Below are positions 40,643 to 50,681 of a DNA stretch of 64,000 bases, piece after piece. The DNA is taken from assembly GCF_016679925.1 (NCBI RefSeq), contig NZ_JAEQBW010000004.1, forward strand, positions 62,001-126,000, written 5' to 3'. Under the pieces are notes generated by a model that saw only the letters and a program-made list of their open reading frames with translations, was not told where the DNA came from and made no database searches. The first letter of the stretch is position 1, and the number at the start of each line of letters is the position of its first letter. This DNA comes from Marivirga aurantiaca. GTDB taxonomy: Bacteria > Bacteroidota > Bacteroidia > Cytophagales > Cyclobacteriaceae. The position numbers were made by a program, and so were the translations under genes.

Positions 40643-43600
40643 ATGACTTTCAGAGTTTTACTACTAAAAGTGATCTGTTACAGCTTCTGTTTTGCGGTGC
40701 AAGCGCAAATAATCTCCGATGATTTCTCTGACGGGGATTTTACCACCAACCCAGCCTGGACAGGCGAAGTATCAGAATTTATTGTAAATGAGGTCAATCA
40801 GCTTCAGCTTGATTTTCAGCCTGAGGATCTCAAACCGGCCTACATTTCCACCAATTTTACAGCAGTCACTTTAGATGACAAGGAATGGCGATTTGATCTT
40901 AAGTTGGATTTTGCCCCATCCAATAGCAATAAAGTGGTGATTTATTTGGCAAGCAGCACAGCTGATTTATTGGATAATGAAATTAGTGGCAGCACACAGG
41001 AAGGCTATTATTTGGAAATTGGAGAAAATGGATCTGATGATGCGGTAAGCTTATATTATAGAAATGGTTCAACCACTGATTTAATTGCCAGGGGGCAGAA
41101 TGGACAGTTTGCCGATAGCTTTGAGTTGAGCATAAGGGTAAGGAGAGATGCTGATGGAAACTGGGAAATAGCGGTCGGCAATCCGGGATTGGAAAACTAT
41201 GTCGTTACGGCTACCGGAAATGACGTTAACTATAATTCAGCGGAAAATATGGGCTTTGTCTGTTATTTTTCTACCACACGTAGAGACCTTTTCTTTTTTG
41301 ATAATGTGTATTTTGGGGACTACATCATTGATACAGCTCCTCCTGAAATTCTTACTACTCATATTACAGGGGAAAATTCCATTGCAGTAACATTTTCTGA
41401 GGCCATTGATGAGTCAACCGGAGCGGGATTGGAAAACTATCATTTAACACCTGGCAGTGTGAATCCATCAAATGTGACTATCAATCAGGACACTGCCTTT
41501 TTAACTTTTGCTACTCATTTTGAAAACGGAACAGATTATACATTGTTTGTTGAAAACATAGCTGATTTGTCTGGCAATCTAATGGAACCTGCTTCTGTTG
41601 ATTTTTTCTATTTTGAGCTGGAGGAGGCTGATGAGAGGGACATTATTATCAGTGAATTTTTTCCTGACCCTACTCCGGTGTTTGGTTTGCCGGAGGCAGA
41701 ATTTGTGGAATTATATAATCGCTCCGAAAAGTTTATCTCCCTGGAAAACTGGACAATCACCGACAATACAAGCTCAGAAAGCAGTTTGCCTCCCTATGTA
41801 CTATATCCTGGTGAATTTGTGATCCTGGCTCCTTCTTCAGCCAAAACAGATTATGAAGTTTTTGGCCCTACGATTTCGCCTTCTTCATGGCAGGCGCTTA
41901 ACAATAGTGAAGATAGTATTTCCATTAAATCGGCTGACGGGGAACTGGTTGATGCTTTGGCCTACAACCTGTCTTGGTACCAGGATGAGGAAAAGCAGGA
42001 GGGTGGTTATTCCCTGGAGTTGATTAACCTGGAATTGGATTGCTTCGACAGCAGGAATTGGAAAGCTTCTGAGAACAATACAGGAGGGACTCCCGGAACA
42101 GTTAATTCAATAAACGACCCTTCTTTTACAGGAAGTGTTCCCCAGATAATCAACCATACTACTCCGGAGCGGGACAAAATTGAAATTGCATTTGATAAAC
42201 CAATTGATCTGAACTCACTGGAAAATGCCATCTACACAATAGAGCCACAAATTGCTGTTGCAGAAATTAATACCAATTCTGATGAGGACAATAGTGTAGA
42301 ACTCATTTTGGCAGAAGATTTAAGTAATGGAATATCCTATACAGTAACCATCAATTCCGTGACAGATTGTAATGGGAATTCAAGTAATGATTTGTCCTTT
42401 ACTTTTGTTTTTGATGATATTCCTCCGGGTGTTTCAGGGTTGATCTTTTTATCAGACAGCATTATCTTGGTGCAGTTTGACGAATCGCTGGCAGCTGAAA
42501 CTGCCGAGGAAGCCTCTAACTACAGCATTTCTCCGGAAACCACTATTTCTGATGTCAGATTGTTTTCAGGTAATGAAGTAGTTTTAATTTTAAATGAGCC
42601 ATTAGATCGACAGACAGACTATACATTGACTATTTCCGGAATAAAGGATTTTTTTGATAATACGGTGCTGAGTCAGGAGACGGAATTTAGTTTTGAAGCA
42701 CCGGCACAACCGGCTTTCAATCAACTACTGATTACGGAAATAATGGCCAAGCCACTTGCAGATCAGAACTTGCCCAATTCCCAGTATTTGGAAATTTACA
42801 ACCCGACAGATGAGCTTATTTCATTGGTAGGGCTTCGATACATGGATGCCAGGGATACAGTGGATATTGGGTTAAATTATATTTTACCGAAGGAGTATTT
42901 GATTGTCTGCCCTAATTCAAATGTTGCTCAAATGCGTGATTACGGAAGGGCAATTGGCATCAGACCCTGGCCCAATCTCAACAATACAGGAGATGATTTA
43001 CAAATTATCAATGCAGGAAATGAGTTGGTGCATAAAGTTTTTTACAGGGATACATGGTACAAAGAAGATTTCAAAAATGAAGAAGGAGGTTGGTCACTGG
43101 AAATGATAGATACACTTAATCCGTGTGAAGGGTTCTCTAACTGGAGAGCTTCGGTAGCAGAACTAAAAGGTAGCCCCGGAGCAGTAAATTCCGTAACCGA
43201 AGACAATCAGGATTTACTGGGTCCACAAGTGATAAAAGCATTTGCCCCATCAGAAAATGAGGTAATTGTTTATTTTGATGAATCTATCAATATTACTCAT
43301 GTAATAGTCAATCAATTTGCCATTGAGCCGGCTATTGAAATTGCTTCTACCACTGTTGTAAAGGATAATGAAGTGCGACTTAATCTGGCAGAGAAGCTAT
43401 CAGTAAAAATCCTTTATACTCTGAAAGCAAATGCGTTGACCGATTGTGTAGGAAATACAGTACGATCTGACCATAATTCGGCCACTTTTGCAGTGGTGGA
43501 AGAACCGGTTCAAAATGATGTGATCTTAGATGAAGTACTTTATGATCCACGAAGCGGGGGTGTGGATTTTATCGAGTTGTACAACCGGTCCGATAAATAT

Positions 43601-44335
43601 ATTAATCTGAGAAACTGGCAAGTGTTGGGCCCCTCTCAGGAAAGGACCATTTTTCCTGATGATAATGTGGTGATGGCTCCGGGGGATATTTTAGCCCTGA
43701 CCTCAGACTTTGACATTTTAGTGAATCAATATCCTAATTCCACCACTCCTGAAAACATTGCTGTTACTAATCTACCCAGCTTCCCGAATGGTCAAGGTAT
43801 TGTCCATATCATTTCTGCCAATGGAGAGCTGGAAGAATATTTTGAATACGATGATGACATGCATGTGCCATTCTTGCGCTCGGTCGATGGCGTTTCTTTG
43901 GAGAGGATTTCTCCTGACGCAGCCATTGATGTCACTAATTCCTGGGCTTCCGCAGCAGCCACTTCAGGCTATGCCAGCCCCGGCACTGTTAATTCACAAT
44001 TGACCAATGAAAATATCAGCTTTGGCAAGGTTGAGGCTAATCCTAAAACATTTGCACACAATGCGCCAGGCAGAAATTATACCATCATCAACTACACTAT
44101 TGAAGACGCAGGGAATATAGCCACTGTAAAAATATTTGATGCAAAAGGAACATTGGTGAAAACTTTAGCGAATAACGAGACATTAAATAATACCGGCTTT
44201 TTTAGGTGGGATGGAGATGATGGACAAGGCAGAAAAGTACGTACAGGCTATTATATGATCTATTTTCAATTGTTTAGCGGGAATGGAAATACCCAGCTCA
44301 TTAAAGAGAAAGTAGCTGTCGGAGCAAATTTTTAA
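40643..44335 (+). CDS. large surface protein with lamin-tail and Ig-like domains
   Basis: A 1230-aa exported protein (signal peptide to AVQAQ). The N-terminal 215 residues form a jelly-roll-like domain (SDDFSDGDFTTNPAWTG...). Three lamin-tail domains are recognisable near residues 330-460, 695-825 and 975-1110 (for example DIIISEFFPDPTPVFGLPEAEFVELYNRSEKFISL; LLITEIMAKP; DVILDEVLYDPRSGGVDFIELYN), separated by Ig-like domains with conserved TYTL/NGxxYT endings. The last about 90 residues resemble a FlgD/T9SS-type C-terminal Ig domain (GFFRWDGDDGQGRKVRTGYYMIYF). It is probably secreted by the type IX system. Its role is unknown. Confidence 0.88.
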   Translation: MTFRVLLLKVICYSFCFAVQAQIISDDFSDGDFTTNPAWTGEVSEFIVNEVNQLQLDFQPEDLKPAYISTNFTAVTLDDKEWRFDLKLDFAPSNSNKVVIYLASSTADLLDNEISGSTQEGYYLEIGENGSDDAVSLYYRNGSTTDLIARGQNGQFADSFELSIRVRRDADGNWEIAVGNPGLENYVVTATGNDVNYNSAENMGFVCYFSTTRRDLFFFDNVYFGDYIIDTAPPEILTTHITGENSIAVTFSEAIDESTGAGLENYHLTPGSVNPSNVTINQDTAFLTFATHFENGTDYTLFVENIADLSGNLMEPASVDFFYFELEEADERDIIISEFFPDPTPVFGLPEAEFVELYNRSEKFISLENWTITDNTSSESSLPPYVLYPGEFVILAPSSAKTDYEVFGPTISPSSWQALNNSEDSISIKSADGELVDALAYNLSWYQDEEKQEGGYSLELINLELDCFDSRNWKASENNTGGTPGTVNSINDPSFTGSVPQIINHTTPERDKIEIAFDKPIDLNSLENAIYTIEPQIAVAEINTNSDEDNSVELILAEDLSNGISYTVTINSVTDCNGNSSNDLSFTFVFDDIPPGVSGLIFLSDSIILVQFDESLAAETAEEASNYSISPETTISDVRLFSGNEVVLILNEPLDRQTDYTLTISGIKDFFDNTVLSQETEFSFEAPAQPAFNQLLITEIMAKPLADQNLPNSQYLEIYNPTDELISLVGLRYMDARDTVDIGLNYILPKEYLIVCPNSNVAQMRDYGRAIGIRPWPNLNNTGDDLQIINAGNELVHKVFYRDTWYKEDFKNEEGGWSLEMIDTLNPCEGFSNWRASVAELKGSPGAVNSVTEDNQDLLGPQVIKAFAPSENEVIVYFDESINITHVIVNQFAIEPAIEIASTTVVKDNEVRLNLAEKLSVKILYTLKANALTDCVGNTVRSDHNSATFAVVEEPVQNDVILDEVLYDPRSGGVDFIELYNRSDKYINLRNWQVLGPSQERTIFPDDNVVMAPGDILALTSDFDILVNQYPNSTTPENIAVTNLPSFPNGQGIVHIISANGELEEYFEYDDDMHVPFLRSVDGVSLERISPDAAIDVTNSWASAAATSGYASPGTVNSQLTNENISFGKVEANPKTFAHNAPGRNYTIINYTIEDAGNIATVKIFDAKGTLVKTLANNETLNNTGFFRWDGDDGQGRKVRTGYYMIYFQLFSGNGNTQLIKEKVAVGANF

Positions 44336-44455
44336 TTTTTTTTTACAACCCTTCCAACCCTTTTGCCTGAAGCTGTGTCATTGATACATAAGGTTTTGGT
44401 TGAAATCTTTTCTGTGAAAGGCTGGTTACCGTTCATAGTTTTATGGTTGTAGGCG

Positions 44456-44482
44456 AAAAGGGTAGCTCTGTGCTACCCTTTT
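44456..44482 (+). terminator. terminator after the surface-protein gene
   Basis: A perfect 11-bp inverted repeat AAAAGGGTAGC / GCTACCCTTTT with a 5-nt loop, followed by CTGTTTT. Confidence 0.75.
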
Positions 44483-44712
44483 CTGTTTTAAAAAACTCAT
44501 ACCACGAGTGCTGAGGTGAACTTTTTAAAGTTCACATACGCTACCTTATAGTTTATCGCTTCTTGCTTTCCGCAAAGTGTTTTTAATTTTTAGCAGTAAC
44601 ATGCTAATCAAGAGATTGCTTCACATAAATTCTATTCAGATTTCATCTGTTAGAATTATATGCTCGCAATAACCATTGGTATTGCAGTTTTCTGGCTTTA
44701 TCTAAAAACAAA

Positions 44713-44742
44713 AACACCAACCATGAATTCATGATTGGTGTT
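44713..44742 (-). terminator. terminator of the CocE-type hydrolase gene
   Basis: Inverted repeat AACACCAA / TTGGTGTT around the palindrome CATGAATTCATG, one mismatch. It follows the stop codon of the minus-strand hydrolase gene by 24 bp; T-rich sequence follows on the minus strand. Confidence 0.65.
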
Positions 44743-44766
44743 AAAATCACTTGTTCTAAATCACAT

Positions 44767-46671
44767 TTATTTATCCATATCCACTTTCAAAGGCGCAGGA
44801 GTAGTATTCAGTTCACCAATCTCAATTTTGGAATCACCTTTCACTGTAATGGTGGCTTTAATAAAATCCTCTTCATTGGCTTCATAAATATTGTCCACAT
44901 ATTTCTGTGGGTTTCTGTCAATATAAGGAAACCAGGTACTGTGGATTTGCACCATCACTTTATGTCCTTTTTTGAAAGTGTGCAAAATATCCTGCAACAC
45001 ATATTCCACATCCGTTACTTCATTGGGCACAAAAGGCTCAGGCTCTGCAAAGCTGTTTCTGAAACGACCACGGAATACTTCCGCACGCACTAACTGCTGA
45101 TAATTGCCCATTACTATATTTTCAGGGTTGTGCTCATAATTTTCATGATCTGGCGGATACACATCAATAATTTTTACGATAAAATCAGCATCTGTTGAAG
45201 AAATGGCCACTCTTAATTTAGCCATAATTTCTCCGGCCAGCACCAAATCTTCCTCCAAAGCTTCAGTTTCAAAAGTAAGTACGTCCGGTCTTCGGCTGGC
45301 ATGACGTTGATCATCTGTCATATAAGCCCGGGGAGTAAATGTTACGCCTTCAGTAAAAGAAGTATAAGGCACGGGTTTGGCAGGATCCGACACATAATTG
45401 AATGCAACATCCGCACTTCCTGTCTCATTGATGGTGAGTACTCCATTCTCCTTGAAACCTAAAGTAGTTTTAGGGATTTGTGGAGGCCATACATCAAATT
45501 TCTGCCATTCTTTTAAGCCTGTATCAAACATATAAGCTTCTGGTAAAGCCGGCTTACCTTTTCCGTCTCTTAAGAAGTGATTGAAAAACGTGCGTTCTAT
45601 TTCTTTTTGGTAAAAAGTGGAAATACTATCACCATAATAGATATGGTTCACTTTCTGAATACCTCTTTCACGTGCCCAATCACCATGGCTCCATGGACCA
45701 AATACAATAGTATTGTAGGTATCAGGATTGTTCTTTTCAATGGTTTTATAAATATTCAGCGGGCCGAATAAATCCTCTGCATCAAACCATCCACCTACAA
45801 CCATTACAGCATGGTCTACATCTTTTAAATGAGGGATAATGCTTCTTTTCTGCCAAAACTCATCATAGTTAGGATGTTCCACCGTCTGTTGCCAGAACTC
45901 ATTATCGAAATGGATTTTCTCAGTAATATTTTTCAAAGGGCCAATTTCCATGTGGTAGTCATATCCGTCTACAGCATTGGCAGTTCGCATTCTTGTCAAG
46001 GCTTCACCATACCACGATTGTTTAGTGGTATCAGTTTGATAGCCAAATACAGGGTAAGCAGCAGTATAACTTTGCAGATAAGCTCCGTTGTGGTGGAAGT
46101 CATCAAAAAAGAAATCACCAATTGGTGCTTGTGGTGAACTGGCTTTTAAAGCAGGGTGGGCATCCGGTAAAGCGGCTGCTGTATAAAAACCAGGGTAACT
46201 AATGCCCCACTGTCCTACTTTTCCATTGGTTTTGCCTTTCAAATATTTCAAAAGCCATTCAATGGTGTCAAAAGTATCAGAGCTTTCATCTGTTTCCTTT
46301 TTATGCTTATTGCCGGGAATATTAGGAGTCATGTTGGTAAATTCTCCTTCGGACATCCAACGGCCGCGCACATCCTGATAAACAAAAATAAACTTGTCCT
46401 CCATTAGGTATTTGGATGGGCCTAATTGTTTTTTAAAGTTATCAACACCATAAGGTGCAATGCTGTAGCAAGTACGCTGCATCATGATTGGGTGCTTTCC
46501 CGTTTCTTTGGGAGTATAAATAGCGGTATATAGTTTCACGCCATCACGCATAGGAATGTAAACCTCCTCTTTGTTGTAATTTTCTTTCACATAATCGGGA
46601 GCTTCCTGGGCATAAGTAGGAATTATCAAAAGCAGATAAGCTGCCAATAATGAGTTTAGGTATTTTTTCAT
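44767..46671 (-). CDS. CocE/NonD-family hydrolase (X-Pro dipeptidyl-peptidase S15 type)
   Basis: A 634-aa exported hydrolase (signal peptide to TYAQ). The alpha/beta-hydrolase part has FVYQDVRGRWMSEGEF and the nucleophile Ser158 in GQWGISYPGFYTAA; the acid is probably in VGGWFDAEDLF and the His in FGPWSHGDW. A C-terminal jelly-roll domain (about 400-560, with VLAGEIMAKLRVAISSTDADFIVKIIDVYP) is typical of the CocE/S15 family. Members cleave cocaine-like esters, glutaryl-acyl bonds or X-Pro dipeptides. The true substrate is not deducible. It stands alone. Confidence 0.94.
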   Translation of the reverse strand: MKKYLNSLLAAYLLLIIPTYAQEAPDYVKENYNKEEVYIPMRDGVKLYTAIYTPKETGKHPIMMQRTCYSIAPYGVDNFKKQLGPSKYLMEDKFIFVYQDVRGRWMSEGEFTNMTPNIPGNKHKKETDESSDTFDTIEWLLKYLKGKTNGKVGQWGISYPGFYTAAALPDAHPALKASSPQAPIGDFFFDDFHHNGAYLQSYTAAYPVFGYQTDTTKQSWYGEALTRMRTANAVDGYDYHMEIGPLKNITEKIHFDNEFWQQTVEHPNYDEFWQKRSIIPHLKDVDHAVMVVGGWFDAEDLFGPLNIYKTIEKNNPDTYNTIVFGPWSHGDWARERGIQKVNHIYYGDSISTFYQKEIERTFFNHFLRDGKGKPALPEAYMFDTGLKEWQKFDVWPPQIPKTTLGFKENGVLTINETGSADVAFNYVSDPAKPVPYTSFTEGVTFTPRAYMTDDQRHASRRPDVLTFETEALEEDLVLAGEIMAKLRVAISSTDADFIVKIIDVYPPDHENYEHNPENIVMGNYQQLVRAEVFRGRFRNSFAEPEPFVPNEVTDVEYVLQDILHTFKKGHKVMVQIHSTWFPYIDRNPQKYVDNIYEANEEDFIKATITVKGDSKIEIGELNTTPAPLKVDMDK

Positions 46672-46833
46672 AAATTGTATAAATTAAATTCAGTGATAAA
46701 TTATAAAATAATAAGGGGTTAAGTAATCGAAAAGTAAAATATTTGATAATCGGTTAATTTCTTATCAGACAATTTGACGAATCTTTGTACTTTACACTCA
46801 ACTACAATACCTATAGCTAAACCGTAAAACTTC

Positions 46834-47724
46834 ATGATCAAGTTCCTTTTAAGTCTGATTGCTTTAAACCTGCTTTTATTTTCCTGCACTCAGCCAACTG
46901 AAAATCCCTTTGCTACAAATGCTACGGCAGAATTAATTATCGATGGCTTTAGTTTTACCGAAGGCCCAACTTCGGATTCAGAAGGAAATATTTATTTCAC
47001 TGATCAGCCTAATAACTTAATCTATAAATACAGCACTGAGGCTGTGCTTGATACTTTTTCAAATGAAAGTAGCCGATCCAATGGTTTGTACATTGATCAA
47101 AATGAGAATTTGTGGGCATGTGCAGATATGTACAACCAATTATGGAAGTACGATTTGAACGGAAATAAAGAAGTGGTACTCAATCCTGAAGGAAAAGTAG
47201 TATTCAATGGTCCTAATGATGTGTGGGTTCATACAAATGGCAATGTATACTTTACCGATCCCTACTACAAAAGACCTTATTGGGAAGGAGTTCATGATAC
47301 ATTGGTCTATCAGGGGGTTTATTTATTGCGTAAAGGCCAAATAGCACCCGTTTTATTAGACTCTACTTTGGTACAGCCTAACGGGATAGTGGGCATTTCC
47401 TCTGATAATTTCCTTTATGTGGCGGATATTGGTGATGATAAAACCTATCGTTACAGCATACTTGCTGATGGCACACTTGCTGAGAAAGAATTACTTATTG
47501 AACAAGGGTCTGATGGAATGACGCTTGATAGTGAGGGAAATATTTACCTCACGGGGAAGGGAGTAGATGTATTCGACAGTAGTGGGAAAGCAATAAGGCA
47601 CCTTGATATTCCTGAAGATTGGACCGCCAATATTTGTTTTGGTGGGAAAGATAATAATGAGCTTTTTATTACTGCTTCAAAAGGCTTGTATGGTTTGAAG
47701 ACTAATGTTAAGGGAGTAAAATAA
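46834..47724 (+). CDS. SMP-30/gluconolactonase-like lipoprotein
   Basis: A 296-aa lipoprotein (lipobox FSC, Cys18) with a six-bladed beta-propeller of the SMP-30/gluconolaconase/LRE type: FSFTEGPTSDSEGNIYFTDQPNNLIYKY, SNGLYIDQNENLWACADMYNQLW, FNGPNDVWVHTNGNVYFTDPYY, VQPNGIVGISSDNFLYVADIG and SDGMTLDSEGNIYLTG. Conserved Glu, Asn and Asp metal ligands (GPxW/GP, PND, ADIGxD) are visible. Family members hydrolyse lactones using a divalent metal ion. It is probably periplasmic and its lactone is unknown. Confidence 0.92.
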   Translation: MIKFLLSLIALNLLLFSCTQPTENPFATNATAELIIDGFSFTEGPTSDSEGNIYFTDQPNNLIYKYSTEAVLDTFSNESSRSNGLYIDQNENLWACADMYNQLWKYDLNGNKEVVLNPEGKVVFNGPNDVWVHTNGNVYFTDPYYKRPYWEGVHDTLVYQGVYLLRKGQIAPVLLDSTLVQPNGIVGISSDNFLYVADIGDDKTYRYSILADGTLAEKELLIEQGSDGMTLDSEGNIYLTGKGVDVFDSSGKAIRHLDIPEDWTANICFGGKDNNELFITASKGLYGLKTNVKGVK

Positions 47725-47922
47725 ATGGGTGATGAGCACTCTTAAAAAATAATTTTTTTGAAATACCTTCAGTTAGAATCATCGTGCTATTCCGGCCCAG
47801 ACAACGGAAAAGTTTTTCCATCCGATGCCTGAAAATTAATACCGCTAGTGGAAGTTCCTTTTTTTGTAAAACTATTGCGCTATAATTTCGAATATTAATT
47901 CGAACACAAGCCATTTTAGTCA

Positions 47923-48606
47923 ATGAAGAAAATTTTTTTTACCGCTATTTTATTATCTGTTTTTACAAGCACATACGCTCAGGAGAAAAGTGATTTAGGG
48001 TCCTGGTATATGTATTTCGGGGGGCTCAAATTTGAGAATAGCCAATGGGGAATCCATGGAGAGGCACAGTATAGAAATCACAATATTTTAGGTGATCTGG
48101 AGCAATTATTACTTAGAACCGGTTTACAGTATCATTTAAAAGACGGCTCAGCTACCTTTACACTGGGCTATGGAAATATTACTACAGAAAGTGAGGGAAC
48201 TCCCAATAATACCTTTTACGAACACCGAATTTATCAGGAGGCCCTTTTGCGGCAGGATATTTATTTGGTCAATTTGAATCATCGTTTTCGGTATGAGCAA
48301 AGGTTTATTGATGAACAGGATTTAAGGAGCCGCTTTCGGTATGCCCTCTTCATTAATATTCCTCTTACCGAGAAAAAATTTGCTTCCGGGGGAATATACA
48401 TACCTATTTACAACGAGCTTTTTATTAATGGTGAACAAACTGCTAATGCCGGATATTTTGATAGAAACCGCCTTTATGGAGGCTTAGGTTATGTCTGGAC
48501 AAATAATTTGAGGATACAGGTAGGGGTGATGGAGCAGACTACCAGTAACTGGAGTAAAACTCAACTTCAGTTTTCTTTGCACCATGTGATTCAGGCCGGG
48601 AGATAA
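47923..48606 (+). CDS. DUF2490 outer-membrane-type protein
   Basis: A 227-aa exported protein (signal peptide MKKIFFTAILLSVFTSTYAQ). The mature chain alternates strands typical of a small outer-membrane beta-barrel, with DLGSWYMYFGGLKF, LLLRTGLQYHLKDGSATFTLGYGN, HRFRYEQRFIDEQDLRSRFRYALF and a final strand ending in an aromatic-rich segment. It fits DUF2490, a family of unknown function frequently found in Bacteroidota. It starts 198 bp after the SMP-30-like gene and may share its transcript. Confidence 0.88.
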   Translation: MKKIFFTAILLSVFTSTYAQEKSDLGSWYMYFGGLKFENSQWGIHGEAQYRNHNILGDLEQLLLRTGLQYHLKDGSATFTLGYGNITTESEGTPNNTFYEHRIYQEALLRQDIYLVNLNHRFRYEQRFIDEQDLRSRFRYALFINIPLTEKKFASGGIYIPIYNELFINGEQTANAGYFDRNRLYGGLGYVWTNNLRIQVGVMEQTTSNWSKTQLQFSLHHVIQAGR

Positions 48607-48611
48607 TTAGC

Positions 48612-49238
48612 TTATAAAATTTTTAAATATAATTGAAACCGGATGGTGATGTTTTCATTCACACGCACCATGCCCAAAAATTTTTCAGGAGCATCCAGAC
48701 CAAAATCTGTAATGCATATTTCCTGTTCTCCTTCGCAGTGAACCCATTCCTGTGATGGGTTGGTAGCTAACTCCATATTGTATTTTTGTTGCTGTCCGGA
48801 CAATTGAATAAGTGTTTCAGCTATAAAATTTTTGCTTGTTGTCTGACTAATTTCATTTACATCAATATAAATGAAGGGGTGTTTTTTGAACTCTAATAGC
48901 TCCCTGAAATCTTTAGTCATCTGAGAATTCTCACAAGAAAATTCTGTCACTTTTAATTTAAGGGTGCCGTTTTTGATATTTAGATGAGTAGGATATTTTA
49001 GCGTTTCAATATCGAATTGATTGGGCATTGTTTCCATTTTGTACTCACATTTGAACGAATTGATATTGGTTTTGCCATGGATTTCAATATGGCTTTTTTC
49101 TGTATCAAGGATAATGGTTTTCCTGATTGATTCATCTTCCTTAGGCATGTAAGTGCTTATGTACACAAACTGATGTGTTAAGAGGGTAGGTGCTAAAAGG
49201 AAGGACAAGAAAAATGCGAAATAAGTCATTATTAACAT
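48612..49238 (-). CDS. YceI-family protein
   Basis: A 208-aa exported protein of the YceI lipocalin-like family: KSHIEIHGKTNINSFKCEY, the cue for the first strands, HPFIYIDVNEI in the middle and APEKFLGMVRVNENITIRFQL at the end. YceI proteins bind polyisoprenoid-like lipids in the periplasm. The start (MLIMTYFAFFLSF) is a hydrophobic signal. It lies downstream of the porin-like gene, with a strong terminator in between, and a second YceI protein is encoded upstream of the porin. The two YceI proteins are only distantly alike. Confidence 0.85.
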   Translation of the reverse strand: MLIMTYFAFFLSFLLAPTLLTHQFVYISTYMPKEDESIRKTIILDTEKSHIEIHGKTNINSFKCEYKMETMPNQFDIETLKYPTHLNIKNGTLKLKVTEFSCENSQMTKDFRELLEFKKHPFIYIDVNEISQTTSKNFIAETLIQLSGQQQKYNMELATNPSQEWVHCEGEQEICITDFGLDAPEKFLGMVRVNENITIRFQLYLKIL

Positions 49239-49252
49239 TTTTAATTAAAAAG

Positions 49253-49290
49253 AAAGACCTCGTTTTGATTAAGGGTAAAACGAGGTCTTT
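49253..49290 (-). terminator. terminator after the porin-like gene
   Basis: A perfect 14-bp inverted repeat AAAGACCTCGTTTT / AAAACGAGGTCTTT with a 10-nt loop, T-rich on both sides. It lies between the porin-like gene and the downstream YceI gene. Confidence 0.8.
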
Positions 49291-49318
49291 TCTATTTTTG
49301 ATCTAATTTACTATTTCC

Positions 49319-50647
49319 TTAGAAACTAATGGCAGCTTCTACCATAAATCCTTTGAATTCCCCACCGGCAAATCTGGCATTGTTGCCAACCCATCCGTCA
49401 CCATTGTATTGTTGGTTTACATATTCCAACTTTGTGATGATATTATTGGTCAGGAACCATCCGGCACCCACATTTAATCTGCTAATATTCAAATCTTCAG
49501 TGGCACTTTCTCTCAATTTACCATTTACAGTATTATAACGGCCTCCAATGTAGTAACGCTCATTAGCTCCAAACCGGTAAAGCAATTCAGCTGCTATTTG
49601 TGTAAAAGCTCCTTCAGTATCAGCAGTTGGCGCTGTGAATTCATTGTTGCCATTGGCCAATTCGTAGATGCCAAAGAACTCTAAACCTTTAAATTTAATG
49701 AATGGATTCACTTGTATGGCTGTAAGTTTACCAAAACGTGGGTTAAAACGTCCATCAAAATTAGTTGCCTGAGAAGGAACAGCAACAATGCCATTATCTG
49801 GATCTGCTTCAATGGCTTCGGTTTTCATGATGTTGTAGTAACGTGAGCCTGCACGATCACCACCATACAGATAAGTACCTGTTGTTGTACCATTATTGAT
49901 ATACCATGAACCAGTCAATCGAAGTCTGAAATCTTCATTTAATTGTTGATCGTACCCTACTTTCCCATAAAAAGAAGGTTGATTGTCACTATTTGCATTC
50001 AAGCTAACGTTTTGGTTTAATTTACCATTTGTAACACCAACCACTGCCAGCAAACCATTAGTTTGTAATGTTATCTCACCAAATGCTTCTGTAGAAAAGG
50101 CATCCATGATGTAATTGCCAACAAATGGATTGTAAATGGCTCTTGCATTATCTGTTCTTCTGAAGTGGGCATCACCATAGTTGAACTCATCCAAACCAAC
50201 AGTAATAGAGGTGTATTGCATAAGCCCTTCTAAGAAACCTTCACTAATAAAATCCAATTTATCTATTTGCATATGTCCACCTTTAATCCAGGCTTCATTA
50301 TGGTGCTTGGAAGAGAGGTAGGTTCTTAAGTGCATTCTTACCCCATCATACAATTGTACATCTAGATTAAGATTAGCTGTAGGAAGGTTAAAATCAGATC
50401 CAAGATCTATTAAATTCCCTGCAGTATTGCTGTGATCAATCCCTTGAAATTGCATGGCAAAATCACCACCTACTCTCACTTTGATACCGTCATACTCTAC
50501 AGTATCTACTTTAGGGGTTTCGAAAACATTCAGGCCATCCTGGCCTACAGGTCTGAAAAATTGAAGGGAACGGTTATTCTGTCCCATGGCTAATTCGCCT
50601 GCTCCAATTAATACGCCAATCATCAGTATTCTAATTAGGTTTTTCAT
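49319..50647 (-). CDS. porin-like outer-membrane beta-barrel
   Basis: A 442-aa exported protein (signal peptide to LAMGQ) with barrel composition: alternating strands such as VRVGGDFAMQFQGIDHS, LNLDVQLYDGVRMHLRTYLSSKHHNEAWIKGG, GLLAVVGVTNGKLNQNV and a terminal strand FKGFMVEAAISF ending in Phe. It resembles phosphate-selective or general porins of Bacteroidota. The genomic setting, YceI genes on both sides, suggests a common envelope function such as uptake or retention of a hydrophobic compound. The transported compound is unknown. Confidence 0.85.
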   Translation of the reverse strand: MKNLIRILMIGVLIGAGELAMGQNNRSLQFFRPVGQDGLNVFETPKVDTVEYDGIKVRVGGDFAMQFQGIDHSNTAGNLIDLGSDFNLPTANLNLDVQLYDGVRMHLRTYLSSKHHNEAWIKGGHMQIDKLDFISEGFLEGLMQYTSITVGLDEFNYGDAHFRRTDNARAIYNPFVGNYIMDAFSTEAFGEITLQTNGLLAVVGVTNGKLNQNVSLNANSDNQPSFYGKVGYDQQLNEDFRLRLTGSWYINNGTTTGTYLYGGDRAGSRYYNIMKTEAIEADPDNGIVAVPSQATNFDGRFNPRFGKLTAIQVNPFIKFKGLEFFGIYELANGNNEFTAPTADTEGAFTQIAAELLYRFGANERYYIGGRYNTVNGKLRESATEDLNISRLNVGAGWFLTNNIITKLEYVNQQYNGDGWVGNNARFAGGEFKGFMVEAAISF

Positions 50648-50681
50648 GACATTTAATAATTAAATTGTTATTTATATAGTT

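Larger units (their letters stand above)
44336..44766. other. intergenic region with two convergent terminators
   Basis: 430 bases after the surface-protein gene and before the convergent CocE-type gene. It contains two inverted repeats (44456-44482 and 44713-44742). No ORF of plausible composition lies between them. Confidence 0.5.

Noticed and set aside
44731-45093. 120-aa plus-strand ORF at the end of the CocE-type gene
   Set aside because: It is antisense to the C-terminal jelly-roll domain and begins within the terminator.
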